A stretch of 64,000 nucleotides of DNA from NCBI GenBank assembly GCA_937924505.1, contig CALDSR010000039.1, positions 1 to 64,000 of the forward strand. Reading direction: 5' to 3'. Of this stretch, positions 41,447 to 50,680 are shown piece by piece (the first letter of the stretch is position 1; the number at the start of each line of letters is the position of its first letter). The notes below the pieces were generated by a model that saw only the letters and a list, made by a program, of their open reading frames with translations, was not told the origin of the DNA and did not search any database. The translations under genes were made by a program, and so were the position numbers. The stretch is from an uncultured Granulosicoccus sp. (GTDB lineage Bacteria > Pseudomonadota > Gammaproteobacteria > Granulosicoccales > Granulosicoccaceae).

Positions 41447-43711
41447 TTATGCAGCCTTTACGTTGCTGTCGCCCTGGGCGAGCCATTGTTCGAGCTTTGC
41501 GCCAAGATCTTCGAGCAAGACAGGTTTGGTCAGGAAGTCATCCATGCCGGCAAGCAAACACCGCTCACGGTCGCTGCTCATGGCGTTGGCAGTCAGGGCA
41601 ATAATTGGACAATGACCATCATCGACTGTTTGCTCGTACTTGCGTATGGCAGTTGTCGCATCAAGCCCGTTCATAACTGGCATCGACACATCCATCAGAA
41701 CCAAATCTGGTCTGGAAGCCCTGAACGCCTCTACACCTAGTTGACCGTTGTCAGCAATCTCAAACTCAAACCCAAATTTTTCGAGCATGCCAGTAATAAC
41801 CAGTTGATTAATAACATTGTCTTCAACGACAAGGATGTTCTTGCCGTCGAACTTCGGTTCGCTCGTATCAACGCTTGAGTCGGCTTGGTCATTCAGGCCG
41901 ATTATGTCGGTACTTATGCTGCTGGTATCTTCTCGTAGCGTATCGCTGATCATTTGCAACAAGGTTTCGGTTCGTATCGGCTTCAACAACGTGCCGGCAA
42001 ACCCGATCTTTCGAACCCGCGCGCCTTGAACTGATTGATCAACTGATGACAGCATGATGACCGGTATCGATTCGAGTATGGGTGATGCCTTGAATTTGAT
42101 GCACAGTGCATGTCCATCAAGATCTGGCATTTGATAGTCGAAGATCGCAAGGTCGAAGGGTTTGCCACTTGCGGCCTGTTCCATCGCAAGTTCAAGTGCC
42201 TCTCGGCCGTTGTTAGCTATGGTTGGCTGCATTCCCCATTTAAGTACTCGCCGTTTGAGTATGTCACAGTTAAGTGGCAGGTCATCAACGATCAAAACAG
42301 ATTTCCCATTGACTTCAACGGGATCTTTTTGTGCAAGGGTGTGATCAATCGAATGATCGACAGGTAATTGCAAAGGGAATGAAAAGGTTGATCCTTTGCC
42401 GACCGATGATTCAAGCTGAATTTCGCTTCGCATCAGGTTTGCGAGGCGCCGTGTGATGGCTAACCCGAGTCCCGACCCTTCAAAGCGACGATTGGATGCG
42501 CCGTCGACCTGTTCGAATGCTGAGAAAACAGCATGTTGCTTGTTAGCAGGTATACCGATCCCGGTATCAACGATGGCGACGGTTAAATGTCCAATGTCAT
42601 TTTTAACGCTACCGTCAACTCGAATCAATACATGTCCTTGTTCGGTGAACTTGACGGCATTGCCGACAAGGTTGGTAATGATTTGTCGTAATCGACCGGC
42701 ATCGCCAATAAAACGATTTGGCAGATCAGGCGAGTAGTCAATAGCAAGCTCGACGTTCTTGGCGTTGGCAGATGCTGCCAATAACGATGCGACGTCTTCT
42801 ATAGCGGCGGCGAGATCAAAGGGCGCATTGTCGAGTTCAAGTTTTCCTGCCTCAATTTTAGAGAAATCCAGAATATCGTTTATTAATGTCAGAAGTGCCA
42901 AGGCCGACTTTGATACGGTGGAAGCGTAGTTACGTTGTTCAGCGCTCAATTCACTTTCGAGCAGTAGTTCGGCCATTCCGATCACGCCATTCATTGGCGT
43001 TCGGATCTCATGGCTCATATTCGCCAGGAATTCAGATTTTGCTCGGCTGGACGCTTGCGCTTCATTGCGTGAGGCTTCAAGTTCCATTTCGCGGTGTGCA
43101 AGCGATAGTTCCTGCTTTTTCAGTTGGGTGACATCGGTGCGCATTTCGACATAACGGCCATTGTCCTGACTGGCAAGCAACACCTGGTGATAACGTTCCG
43201 GATTATCCAGCCGGACAATCATGGGTTGGCCGAGTGCCAGTATTCGTGCACGCGACCCCATGACGTCTCGGTACCATTGTTGTTGATCTTCAGGATTGCT
43301 GTGCATGTATCTCGCACTGATTGCCTGAAGATCGGCATCCTGCATGCCCTTGCGCAGTTTAACGCCTCGAGTGGCATAAAATCGTTCTGCCGATGCGTTA
43401 TAAAGAATGACACTATCGTTTTCGTCGTAGACAACAACAGTTGCGTCAACGATATCCAGTGCACCCGATAATCGATGGTATTCCCGCTTGGCTTTTCTTT
43501 GCGTAATTAACATCGGTATCGAGACGAACAAGCTGACGAAAATCGCGGCGCAGGAGCCGGCAAGAATAACCTCGACCAGCCGCGACCCGCCAGTGACAAG
43601 CAGCACCATGAGAGTCACAGACACGGATATTGAAGCACCGAGGCAAACCGCCAGCACTCCGATCGTTTTTCTTTGAGCTTTTTCCTGTGCGTGCGAATTC
43701 ATTTCGTCCAT
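41447..43711 (-). CDS. Hybrid sensor histidine kinase with two receiver domains
   Basis: 754 residues. Two membrane spans near the start (about 15-70) with almost no periplasmic loop; PAS-like region about 85-195 (VVVYDENDSVILYNASAERFYATRG); a coiled linker; HisKA with FLANMSHEIRTPMNGVIGMAELLL; HATPase with NLVGNAVKFTEQG, DTGIGIPANK and GSGLGLAITRRL; receiver 1 (VLIVDDLPLN...LAIFDYQMPDLDG) and receiver 2 (ILVVEDNVINQ...LVLMDVSMPVMNG). No Hpt domain, so a separate phosphotransfer protein is needed. GAGGG precedes ATG 43711 by 8 bases. Confidence 0.93.
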   Translation of the reverse strand: MDEMNSHAQEKAQRKTIGVLAVCLGASISVSVTLMVLLVTGGSRLVEVILAGSCAAIFVSLFVSIPMLITQRKAKREYHRLSGALDIVDATVVVYDENDSVILYNASAERFYATRGVKLRKGMQDADLQAISARYMHSNPEDQQQWYRDVMGSRARILALGQPMIVRLDNPERYHQVLLASQDNGRYVEMRTDVTQLKKQELSLAHREMELEASRNEAQASSRAKSEFLANMSHEIRTPMNGVIGMAELLLESELSAEQRNYASTVSKSALALLTLINDILDFSKIEAGKLELDNAPFDLAAAIEDVASLLAASANAKNVELAIDYSPDLPNRFIGDAGRLRQIITNLVGNAVKFTEQGHVLIRVDGSVKNDIGHLTVAIVDTGIGIPANKQHAVFSAFEQVDGASNRRFEGSGLGLAITRRLANLMRSEIQLESSVGKGSTFSFPLQLPVDHSIDHTLAQKDPVEVNGKSVLIVDDLPLNCDILKRRVLKWGMQPTIANNGREALELAMEQAASGKPFDLAIFDYQMPDLDGHALCIKFKASPILESIPVIMLSSVDQSVQGARVRKIGFAGTLLKPIRTETLLQMISDTLREDTSSISTDIIGLNDQADSSVDTSEPKFDGKNILVVEDNVINQLVITGMLEKFGFEFEIADNGQLGVEAFRASRPDLVLMDVSMPVMNGLDATTAIRKYEQTVDDGHCPIIALTANAMSSDRERCLLAGMDDFLTKPVLLEDLGAKLEQWLAQGDSNVKAA

Positions 43712-44010
43712 CAAGATACCCTCTAATGATCCATCAGCACCGACGGGATTTCCAGTCGGACGTACTATAGTGTTTGTCGACTTGGTACGAATTCTATTGA
43801 GTAAAGGACACTCGAATCGAGTGGCGCAGGGACGAATTCCCACCGAAACGTGAACTCCACCAGTTTGTGCAGGTCTTTCTGTCTGGTTCGTTAGACATTG
43901 CGAGTTTCCAGGCAAGCTTGCGACGGATTGGAAAAGGGCCAACTACACTAGCTTTGTGGCCAGTCGACGTGAATTATGGCCCTGGGTAAATCAATACAGG
44001 ATGAGTAACG

Positions 44011-45204
44011 GTGGATCAAGAATCGCAAGTACGAGATAAACGCCGGGCTATCGTATATCTGGTGGTCGCGGAAGTGCTTGCCATGAGTCTTTGGTTTGTG
44101 TCTTCCGCGGTTCTAGGCGATGTGCGTAATGAGTTCGCCATCAGTAATATCCGCGCCGCGTTGCTCGCCTCGTCTGTCCCGGCAGGGTTCGTTATAGGCG
44201 CGCTGACTCTGGCGATAACGGGGATAGCGGATCGATTTGACCCTCGGCGCATATTTGCCCTGGCAGCGGTTATCGCCGGTTGCGCAAATCTGATGCTTGT
44301 ATATCTGATACCGGGTTCACTACTGAGTATTGTCGCGCGCTGTGTGACGGGTTTGTGTTTGGCCGGTGTGTACCCAGTGGGCATGAAGATCATCGTAGGC
44401 TGGGGCACCAGGGATCGAGGATGGCTTGTCGGATTACTGGTCGGTGGCTTGACCTTTGGTACGGCTGCACCTCATATGCTTTCCTTCCTGGGCGGCGCTG
44501 ATTGGCGATTGACTACAACGTTGGCGACAGGCGGCTGCTGGATCGCAGCGCTGTTGATTCTGTTCACGCAACTTGGGCCTCATCATCAACGCGCGCCAAA
44601 ACTCGATGCGCGAGCAATTACCCATGCCTGGCACAACAAACATGTGCGCATGGCCTATTTTGGCTATCTCGGTCATATGTGGGAACTCTATGCGATGTGG
44701 AGTTGGCTCGGCGTGGCACTGCTTGCTTCATTTGCGTTACAGGTGGATGCTGGACAGGCAAGCCAGTTGGCCAAGCTCACTAGCTTTGCCGCCATCGCTG
44801 TCGGTGGTCTTATGTGTCCGCTGGCTGGGCATTATGCTGATCGGATAGGTAAAGCGGAGCTGACCATAATTGCGATGTTTATCAGCGGGTCATCGGCTGT
44901 ACTGATGGCATTGGTATTCGGTGGACCTGTCTGGCTGGTGATTTTGGTCGCCGTATTGTGGGGGGCATCTGTCATTCCCGACAGCGCGCAATTTTCCGCA
45001 CTGGTTGCTGATCACTCGCCACCTGACAAAGCGGGAAGCCTTATGTCGCTACAAACAGCGCTTGGTTTCTTGCTGACCATATTCACGGTGCAAGTTACAC
45101 CCTGGCTCGCGGCGAAGACAAGTTGGCCGGCGCTGTTTGTCATCCTCTCGCTGGGACCACTTTTTGGTATCGTCGCAATGATGAAGTTACGCAAACTCAA
45201 TTAG
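44011..45204 (+). CDS. MFS transporter
   Basis: 397 residues, twelve spans, with an A-motif-like loop (GIADRFDPRRIFALAAVIAG) after span two and a second copy (AGHYADRIGKAELTIIAMF) after span eight. GTG 44011 is preceded by AGGATGAG. The upstream 299 bases to the kinase gene hold no gene that I can see. The substrate cannot be told; there is no partner enzyme next to it. Confidence 0.85.
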   Translation: MDQESQVRDKRRAIVYLVVAEVLAMSLWFVSSAVLGDVRNEFAISNIRAALLASSVPAGFVIGALTLAITGIADRFDPRRIFALAAVIAGCANLMLVYLIPGSLLSIVARCVTGLCLAGVYPVGMKIIVGWGTRDRGWLVGLLVGGLTFGTAAPHMLSFLGGADWRLTTTLATGGCWIAALLILFTQLGPHHQRAPKLDARAITHAWHNKHVRMAYFGYLGHMWELYAMWSWLGVALLASFALQVDAGQASQLAKLTSFAAIAVGGLMCPLAGHYADRIGKAELTIIAMFISGSSAVLMALVFGGPVWLVILVAVLWGASVIPDSAQFSALVADHSPPDKAGSLMSLQTALGFLLTIFTVQVTPWLAAKTSWPALFVILSLGPLFGIVAMMKLRKLN

Positions 45205-45311
45205 CATGTTGGCTATTGATATCCTGGTCGATGGCCCAACCTATGAATGATCTGGTTCGTACCTTCCAGTACAACAGAACCTGCTCAACGTTTGACTATC
45301 GAGAGGTTTTA

Positions 45312-46217
45312 TCAGGGGGTGATGAAGTTGCCGTTTTGCAAGTCTTTCATTGCTTGTCGAATCTCTTCCTGCGTATTCATCACTATCGGGCCATGCCAGG
45401 CTACGGGTTCCTGGATCGGCTTGCCTGATATGAGCAGGAACCTCAGCCCGTGATCGCCGGCTTGAACCACCACCTCATTGCCGGTATCGAAGATAAGTAA
45501 AGTGCGATTGCCGGAAAAATCGCGCAGATGCACTTCATTTCCTTGAATTTCTTTTTCGATCTTTACGCCCATGGGGTCCGAGGCGTTTTTAAAGTCGCCT
45601 GATCCTGCAAAAACATAGGCGAAAGCATTGCGATAGGTATCGACCGGAAATGATTTCTTGATACCTGGGGGAATGGTGATGTCCAGATACTGAGGTTCTG
45701 CGGCGACGCCATCGACAGGTCCTCGTTTGCCCCAGAAGTCACCGACAACCACGCGTACGATCGTTCCATCGTCGTCGATGATTTCGGGTATATCGCTGCC
45801 CTGAATGTCCTGATAACGAGGTTTTGTCATTTTCAGGTTCGATGGCAAATTGGCCCACAACTGAAAACCATGCATCTGACCTTGGGAATCACCGTGAGGC
45901 ATTTCCTGGTGAAGAATGCCACTGCCAGCCGTCATCCATTGCACACTGCCTGGGCCGAGCGTACCCGAGTTGCCGAGACTGTCAGCATGATCAACAGTGC
46001 CTGCCAGAACATAGGTAATCGTCTCGATTCCGCGATGTGGGTGCCATGGAAACCCGGCAGCGTAATCTGCAGGATTATCGTTTCTGAAGTCATCCATCAT
46101 CAAAAAAGGATCGGTCGCCGATGTGTCTCCGAAACCAAAAACGCGATGCAACTTCACGCCAGCCCCTTCGAGGGTGGGACGGGTGCCGGATTGTGATTTA
46201 ACAGGACGTACGGACAT
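45312..46217 (-). CDS. Pirin-family protein
   Basis: 301 residues, bicupin pirin. The metal site FPWHPHRGIETITYVLAGTVDHADSLGNSG has the HxHxG-type His residues, with SGILHQEMPHGDSQG supplying the third His and the Glu. The C-terminal cupin is WHGPIVMNTQEEI. Pirins are iron cupins; some have quercetinase activity and others regulate. GGAG is 6 bases before ATG 46217. Separate from its neighbours. Confidence 0.93.
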   Translation of the reverse strand: MSVRPVKSQSGTRPTLEGAGVKLHRVFGFGDTSATDPFLMMDDFRNDNPADYAAGFPWHPHRGIETITYVLAGTVDHADSLGNSGTLGPGSVQWMTAGSGILHQEMPHGDSQGQMHGFQLWANLPSNLKMTKPRYQDIQGSDIPEIIDDDGTIVRVVVGDFWGKRGPVDGVAAEPQYLDITIPPGIKKSFPVDTYRNAFAYVFAGSGDFKNASDPMGVKIEKEIQGNEVHLRDFSGNRTLLIFDTGNEVVVQAGDHGLRFLLISGKPIQEPVAWHGPIVMNTQEEIRQAMKDLQNGNFITP

Positions 46218-46283
46218 GGCAATCTCCAAAATACTATTCGATATTATACGCCGTGACTCACATGAAAAAGATGATTGCCCCTT

Positions 46284-47171
46284 TCACATTGGTTTTGACA
46301 TTCGCGATTCGCGAAACACGATATACAGGCCAGCGGCAAATATGATGGTGGCCCCGATGAAGGTGTAGGCTGTCAGAATTTCGCCAAACCACCAGACACC
46401 CAATACGGCTGTCCAGATCAGTCGGCTAAAGTCAACCGACATGACCAGGGCAGTGTCTGCTATCTGTAGCGCTCGGGTCATCAATAAATGACCAGCTGTG
46501 GCCAACGCTCCGATCATCATCAGTATTGCCATTTGCGTCATATCAGGTGTTTGCCAGACCATGAGGGCCGGTATGAAGGTGAATAGGGTCAGAAGTATGG
46601 CCATCCAACCGACAATGCAGGTAACCGATTCTGTACGAGTCAACAGTTTTACAATGGTGACTGAAGCACCCCAGGTAAACGCGCTGAGCAGTACCAGTAT
46701 CGAATAGACATTGAAACCGGAAGCGTCTGGCTGCATGGCGACAAAAACACCTGCAAAGCCAACCCCGATTGCGATACCACGCCTGAGCCGAACCGTTTCT
46801 TTTAAAAAGAACCAGGCCGAAACAGTCGCAAAAATGGCGGTGCTGAAACTCAACGCGGTCGCATTCGCAATGGGTACTTGGGTCAATGCATAAAACCAAC
46901 TCGCCATAGCGGCAGTTCCAACCAGCGCGCGAAGCAGGTGCAATTTAGGATTACTGGTTGCCAACGATTGTGTGCCTCCGCTAATCAGCAGCGGCACAAT
47001 GGCCATGAGGCCGAACAAATTACGAAAAAAGACGATGATGAAAGGATGGAGATCGCTACCTAAGTGTCGCACCAGGGCATGCATGATGGCCAGCAACAGC
47101 GTTGAGAACAGCATGAAGCCAAGCGCCATGGCGACCGTCGGTTGTTGCCATACCTTTGAAAAGCTGTTCAA
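46284..47171 (-). CDS. EamA/DMT-superfamily transporter
   Basis: 295 residues with ten spans in two EamA repeats; the second repeat is visible from LVLLSAFTWGASVTIVKLLTRTES on, ending TAYTFIGATIIFAAGLYIVFRE. Typical cytoplasm-facing RE/K tail. Members export metabolites or drugs. Substrate unknown. It diverges from the small gene at 47251. Confidence 0.88.
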   Translation of the reverse strand: MNSFSKVWQQPTVAMALGFMLFSTLLLAIMHALVRHLGSDLHPFIIVFFRNLFGLMAIVPLLISGGTQSLATSNPKLHLLRALVGTAAMASWFYALTQVPIANATALSFSTAIFATVSAWFFLKETVRLRRGIAIGVGFAGVFVAMQPDASGFNVYSILVLLSAFTWGASVTIVKLLTRTESVTCIVGWMAILLTLFTFIPALMVWQTPDMTQMAILMMIGALATAGHLLMTRALQIADTALVMSVDFSRLIWTAVLGVWWFGEILTAYTFIGATIIFAAGLYIVFRESRMSKPM

Positions 47172-47250
47172 GCCGCAATCATTGCCTGTGTTCGATTCTC
47201 GGTTAAGGTAATCTTGCAGCAGTGTAGCCTGATATGCCTACAGGAAAGCA

Positions 47251-47562
47251 ATGCCTCATCGGATCAGTAATCAATCCCTCTTACGGCAATTGGCCGTCGT
47301 GGTGCAATTGGGTGCTGTCAACGTATCATCCCGCCTGTTTGTTGAGGTTTGTCGTAACCGCGGGCAGGCCATAGGCGAGCTGTTCTTTCTGCATTTTGAT
47401 ACGCTGTTTGACTATGGCTTTTTAACCTTTGTCTCGCCTGTCAATGAACGCAAGGGAACTGACTTGACGGTAGTGTCAGGATTTTCCCGTAACGCTGAGG
47501 AATGGGATTTACAGTTTTCGCTGACGCACAGCGGCCAGGAGTTTTTGCAGCGATACGGTTGA
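47251..47562 (+). CDS. Hypothetical protein
   Basis: 103 residues, probably soluble, beginning MPHRISNQSLLRQLAVVVQ, with GELFFLHFDTLFDYGFLTFVSP in the middle and no signal or span. A good ribosome site (AGGAAAG) is 5 bases before ATG 47251. The frame is bounded on both sides by other genes' ends, which supports it. No family recognised. Confidence 0.6.
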   Translation: MPHRISNQSLLRQLAVVVQLGAVNVSSRLFVEVCRNRGQAIGELFFLHFDTLFDYGFLTFVSPVNERKGTDLTVVSGFSRNAEEWDLQFSLTHSGQEFLQRYG

Positions 47563-47614
47563 CATCAGTGTTATCAACCGTATCGCCACCGTTTTGAAAG
47601 ATCTCGTGTCCCGC

Positions 47615-48505
47615 TTATCGATGCAATTCAGCACCAACGATTTCCTCGATTACCTTGGTGACGATCCAGTTGTCGCCCTCAGGATATTTTATCTTGCCCG
47701 CATGAAACAACTGCATGGCTGTGGATGCAGTATGCATAGGTACCTCCAGTTCACGTGAAAGGTCCAGAGATATCGTCAGATCTTTGTGCATTGTCCTGAT
47801 GTGGCTGCCGGTACCTTCAAATTTTCGGTCGATGATGCACTCCAGCGCATTGTTGGCAACGCCACACCCTGCGCTCGAAGTCGACACAACCTTGTGCAGT
47901 ACTTCACCGCTGACGCCCGCTTTTGCGGCTAGGACAGCCGCTTCAAACGTTGCTGAAAAGATCGAACCGATCAAGGACTGCAGGCAAGCCTTGACCGTCT
48001 GACCTTCGCCAGGTTCGGTTCCGACATGATGAATAGTGCCGGATACAGCTTGCATGACCGACGCAAATTCCTTGAGCACTGCCGATTGCGCGGCCGCCAT
48101 TAACGTCAGCGTGCCACCTTGGGCACCGGGAAAACCACCGGATACGGGCGTATCGATCAGATGGACACCAGACCCATCCATCGCTCGTCCGATTTCCTGT
48201 GCTTCGGTTGGTTTTACTGTCGCGCTGAGGATGACGGCACCGCCTTTGGGCAATCGGGCGACGAGTCCATCCTTGCCGAGAATCACTTCCTTCGCCTGAT
48301 CACCGTTCATCACCATGACAAATACAGCGTCAGCGTTATCGGCAACTTCTGCGACTGAGTTGCACGCATTTCCGCCGAGTGACTTGAATGCGTTCAAGCG
48401 CTTGTCGTCCAAATCATAGCCTGCGGTTTCAAAACCATGAGCGATAAGGTTTTTGGCCAGGCCGCTACCCATATCGCCAATCCCGATAACACCTGCTCGT
48501 TTCAT
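47615..48505 (-). CDS. 3-hydroxyisobutyrate dehydrogenase-family oxidoreductase
   Basis: 296 residues. NAD(P) motif GVIGIGDMGSGLAKNLIAHGFETAGYDLD at the start; substrate motif DTPVSGGFPGAQGGTLTLMAA; catalytic Lys region GEGQTVKACLQSLIGS; helical end ELEVPMHTASTAMQLFHAG. Beta-hydroxyacid dehydrogenases of this kind act on 3-hydroxyisobutyrate, tartronate, threonate and similar. AGGAG is 9 bases before ATG 48505. Divergent from an Ldh-family dehydrogenase and sharing an operator-like palindrome with it. Confidence 0.9.
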   Translation of the reverse strand: MKRAGVIGIGDMGSGLAKNLIAHGFETAGYDLDDKRLNAFKSLGGNACNSVAEVADNADAVFVMVMNGDQAKEVILGKDGLVARLPKGGAVILSATVKPTEAQEIGRAMDGSGVHLIDTPVSGGFPGAQGGTLTLMAAAQSAVLKEFASVMQAVSGTIHHVGTEPGEGQTVKACLQSLIGSIFSATFEAAVLAAKAGVSGEVLHKVVSTSSAGCGVANNALECIIDRKFEGTGSHIRTMHKDLTISLDLSRELEVPMHTASTAMQLFHAGKIKYPEGDNWIVTKVIEEIVGAELHR

Positions 48506-48624
48506 GATTGCTCGCTCCTGGACGGGTTCGACACCGGTCGTCAAACACCAATGTGATGGGATGGAATTTTTTTTACTGCAAGTGAAATAATATCGGATCG
48601 CCTGCTGACAAAGCTAGTCTCTGG

Positions 48625-48652
48625 CCGCAATTACGCCGCAATTTGCGGTAAT
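48625..48652. promoter_or_regulatory. Palindrome between two divergent dehydrogenase genes
   Basis: CCGCAATTTGCGG at 48636-48648 is a perfect palindrome around a central T; outer ATTA (48630-48633) and TAAT (48649-48652) nearly extend it, and another CCGCAAT half-site lies at 48625-48631. It lies 45 bases before the Ldh-family start. Likely an operator for a regulator not in view. Confidence 0.45.
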
Positions 48653-48692
48653 GTGTTCGCACTGAAACCCATCACGATCAGTTGCATTTTTA

Positions 48693-49685
48693 ATGAGCAC
48701 CATCACTGTAGCCCTGGACGAGATCGAGGCAATTTCGCGTCAGGCATTGATAAAACATGATGCCGCGGTGTGGATCGCTGAGCACGTGGCTCATGCTGTG
48801 CGTACTGCTGAAGCCAATTGCAATATTATTTGTGGTTTGTACTATCTGGAAAGTTATTGCATCCAATTGGCTTCTGGCCGAGTAGATGGCAACGTAGAAC
48901 CGTTGATCACCAAGCCACGAACCGCCATTGTCCAGGCCGATGCACGAATGGGGTTCGCGCAACCTGCCTTTGCACGCGGCCTGCCAGAGGCGTTGAAACT
49001 GTTGCAAGACACCGGTACCTGCACATTGGCAGTCAGCCATGCCCACACCTGTACGTCGCTCGGTTACTTCACCGAGCAAATTGCGCTCGCAGGTGCGATC
49101 GGCATTGGGTTCGCCAACGCGTCTGCGGTGGTTTCACCTCCGGGAGGCAATAAAGCGGTATTGGGTACCAATCCCATGGCGATGGCAATTCCTGCCAAAG
49201 GTGGTGGTGTTGCGTTTCAATTTGATCAGAGTACCAGCGCCGTTGCGTTAGGGAAGATCACTCAGGCGGCAGCGGCCGGTGAGAGCATTCCATTGGGATG
49301 GGCTGTTGATGAACGGGGTAAGCCGACGACCGATCCCAAGGCTGCGCTCAAAGGCTCCTTGTTGTCGACAGGTGGATATAAAGGGTATGGATTTGGTCTG
49401 ATGGTTGAAGTTCTTGCCGCCGCTGTGACCGGCAGTGTCAATTCGGTCAATGTTAAAGGCTTGAAGTTGGCTGACGGACCGCCTCATGATCTGGGACAGT
49501 ACTACTTTCTTGTTGATCCCACGGCCATTTCAGGTGATGCATTCTGGGACAGGATGGCTGTTTTAGCTGATTCCGTCGATGCTCAGGAACATGCGCGTCT
49601 GCCAGGCTCTAAACGTCAGAGACGTGAAGAAGTCACCATCAATGCGGATTTGTGGACCCTGGCACAGTCACTGGCAAATACGTGA
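48693..49685 (+). CDS. Ldh_2-family (malate/L-lactate/ureidoglycolate-type) dehydrogenase
   Basis: 330 residues of the NAD(P)-dependent type 2 malate/lactate dehydrogenase family, unrelated to classical LDH. Motifs: VSHAHTCTSLGYFTEQIALAGAIGIGFANAS, GTNPMAMAIPAKG, KGYGFGLMVEVLAAAVTG and LPGSKRQRRE. The position of the usual first catalytic His is HAHTCTSLGYF, normal for the family. With the neighbouring dehydrogenase and enoyl-CoA hydratase it could form a small 2-hydroxy-acid catabolic group. Confidence 0.9.
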   Translation: MSTITVALDEIEAISRQALIKHDAAVWIAEHVAHAVRTAEANCNIICGLYYLESYCIQLASGRVDGNVEPLITKPRTAIVQADARMGFAQPAFARGLPEALKLLQDTGTCTLAVSHAHTCTSLGYFTEQIALAGAIGIGFANASAVVSPPGGNKAVLGTNPMAMAIPAKGGGVAFQFDQSTSAVALGKITQAAAAGESIPLGWAVDERGKPTTDPKAALKGSLLSTGGYKGYGFGLMVEVLAAAVTGSVNSVNVKGLKLADGPPHDLGQYYFLVDPTAISGDAFWDRMAVLADSVDAQEHARLPGSKRQRREEVTINADLWTLAQSLANT

Positions 49686-49718
49686 AAACAAGGTGATTAA
49701 TTTCCGGTTCCCTCGATC

Positions 49719-50516
49719 ATGATCACGCATTCTTTTGAAACCCTGGAACTTAGTGAACCCGCTGAATATGTATTAAAAATCGTATTGAACCGACCTCAAT
49801 CGGCCAATGCATTCAACACGGTGATGGCTACCGAGCTTTATACCTTGTTCGAATCCTTGTCCATGGATCATGATACCTATCGTTGTCTGATTCTGACCGG
49901 GGCTGGAGAGCGGGCTTTTTGTGCTGGAGGTGATTTAAAAGAACGCAAAGGTATGACAGAGGCCGCCTGGGCTGCGCAACATCTTCATTACGAAAGAATG
50001 GTACGTGCGCTGCTGGCCTGTCCAATACCGGTTATTGCCGCTGTCAATGGGGCGGCCTTCGGTGGCGGCTGCGAACTTGTTGCGGCTTGTGATTTTGCTT
50101 ATGCTGCGGCAAGCGCTCGTTTCGCTTTGCCTGAGACCAGTCTCGGCATCATTCCGGGGGCCGGTGGAACACAGACGCTCTCCCGTGCGGTGGGTGAAAG
50201 ACGTGCGAAAGAACTCGTGTTGACGGCACGGGTATTTGAAGCCGGTGAGGCTTCCTCGTGGGGATTGGTCAACCAGGTGCTTGCAGACAATGATCTTGCA
50301 TCGAGCGTGCTTGACGTGGCCTGTCAGATCGCCAGCAATGCGCCAATAGCGATACGGCAAGCTAAAAAGGCCATACACCAGGGGCTGCAAATGTCATTAA
50401 CCGACGGACTGGCCTTCGAAGTTGAGGCATACAATCTCACGGTACCAACAGCAGATCGAGTTGAAGGTGTTAGCGCATTCAATGACAAGCGCAAACCTGA
50501 ATTTAAAGGGCGTTGA
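49719..50516 (+). CDS. Enoyl-CoA hydratase/isomerase-family protein
   Basis: 265 residues, crotonase fold. The oxyanion segments RAFCAGGDLKERKGM and AVNGAAFGGGCELVAACDFAYAA, and the Glu pair region LPETSLGIIPGAGGTQTLSRAVG are intact, the last supporting hydratase activity. It follows the Ldh-family gene by 33 bases and is probably cotranscribed. Substrate unknown. Confidence 0.92.
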   Translation: MITHSFETLELSEPAEYVLKIVLNRPQSANAFNTVMATELYTLFESLSMDHDTYRCLILTGAGERAFCAGGDLKERKGMTEAAWAAQHLHYERMVRALLACPIPVIAAVNGAAFGGGCELVAACDFAYAAASARFALPETSLGIIPGAGGTQTLSRAVGERRAKELVLTARVFEAGEASSWGLVNQVLADNDLASSVLDVACQIASNAPIAIRQAKKAIHQGLQMSLTDGLAFEVEAYNLTVPTADRVEGVSAFNDKRKPEFKGR

Positions 50517-50601
50517 AAGCAGATAACTTGCTAGTCTGAAGTTAATTGCTTTCTTGACGCAAAAATATAATTGTTTAAACGTCGTCAGGCACTGAAATGT
50601 T

Positions 50602-50619
50602 ACGTCATCAAACCGTCAT
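50602..50619 (+). promoter_or_regulatory. Pho box upstream of phoX
   Basis: ACGTCAT-CAAA-CCGTCAT: two 7-base PhoB half-sites separated by 4 bases, close to the consensus CTGTCAT-N4-CTGTCAT. It would replace a -35 element; a possible -10 (TTCTAA or TCTAAA) lies about 9 bases on, near 50628. It sits 62 bases before the likely phoX start, so phosphate-starvation induction is expected. Confidence 0.65.
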
Positions 50620-50680
50620 CTCTCTGTTCTAAATTGGGTTCCTATGTTAAGTTCGAATGGCCTATTCGCTGGAGACCCTG

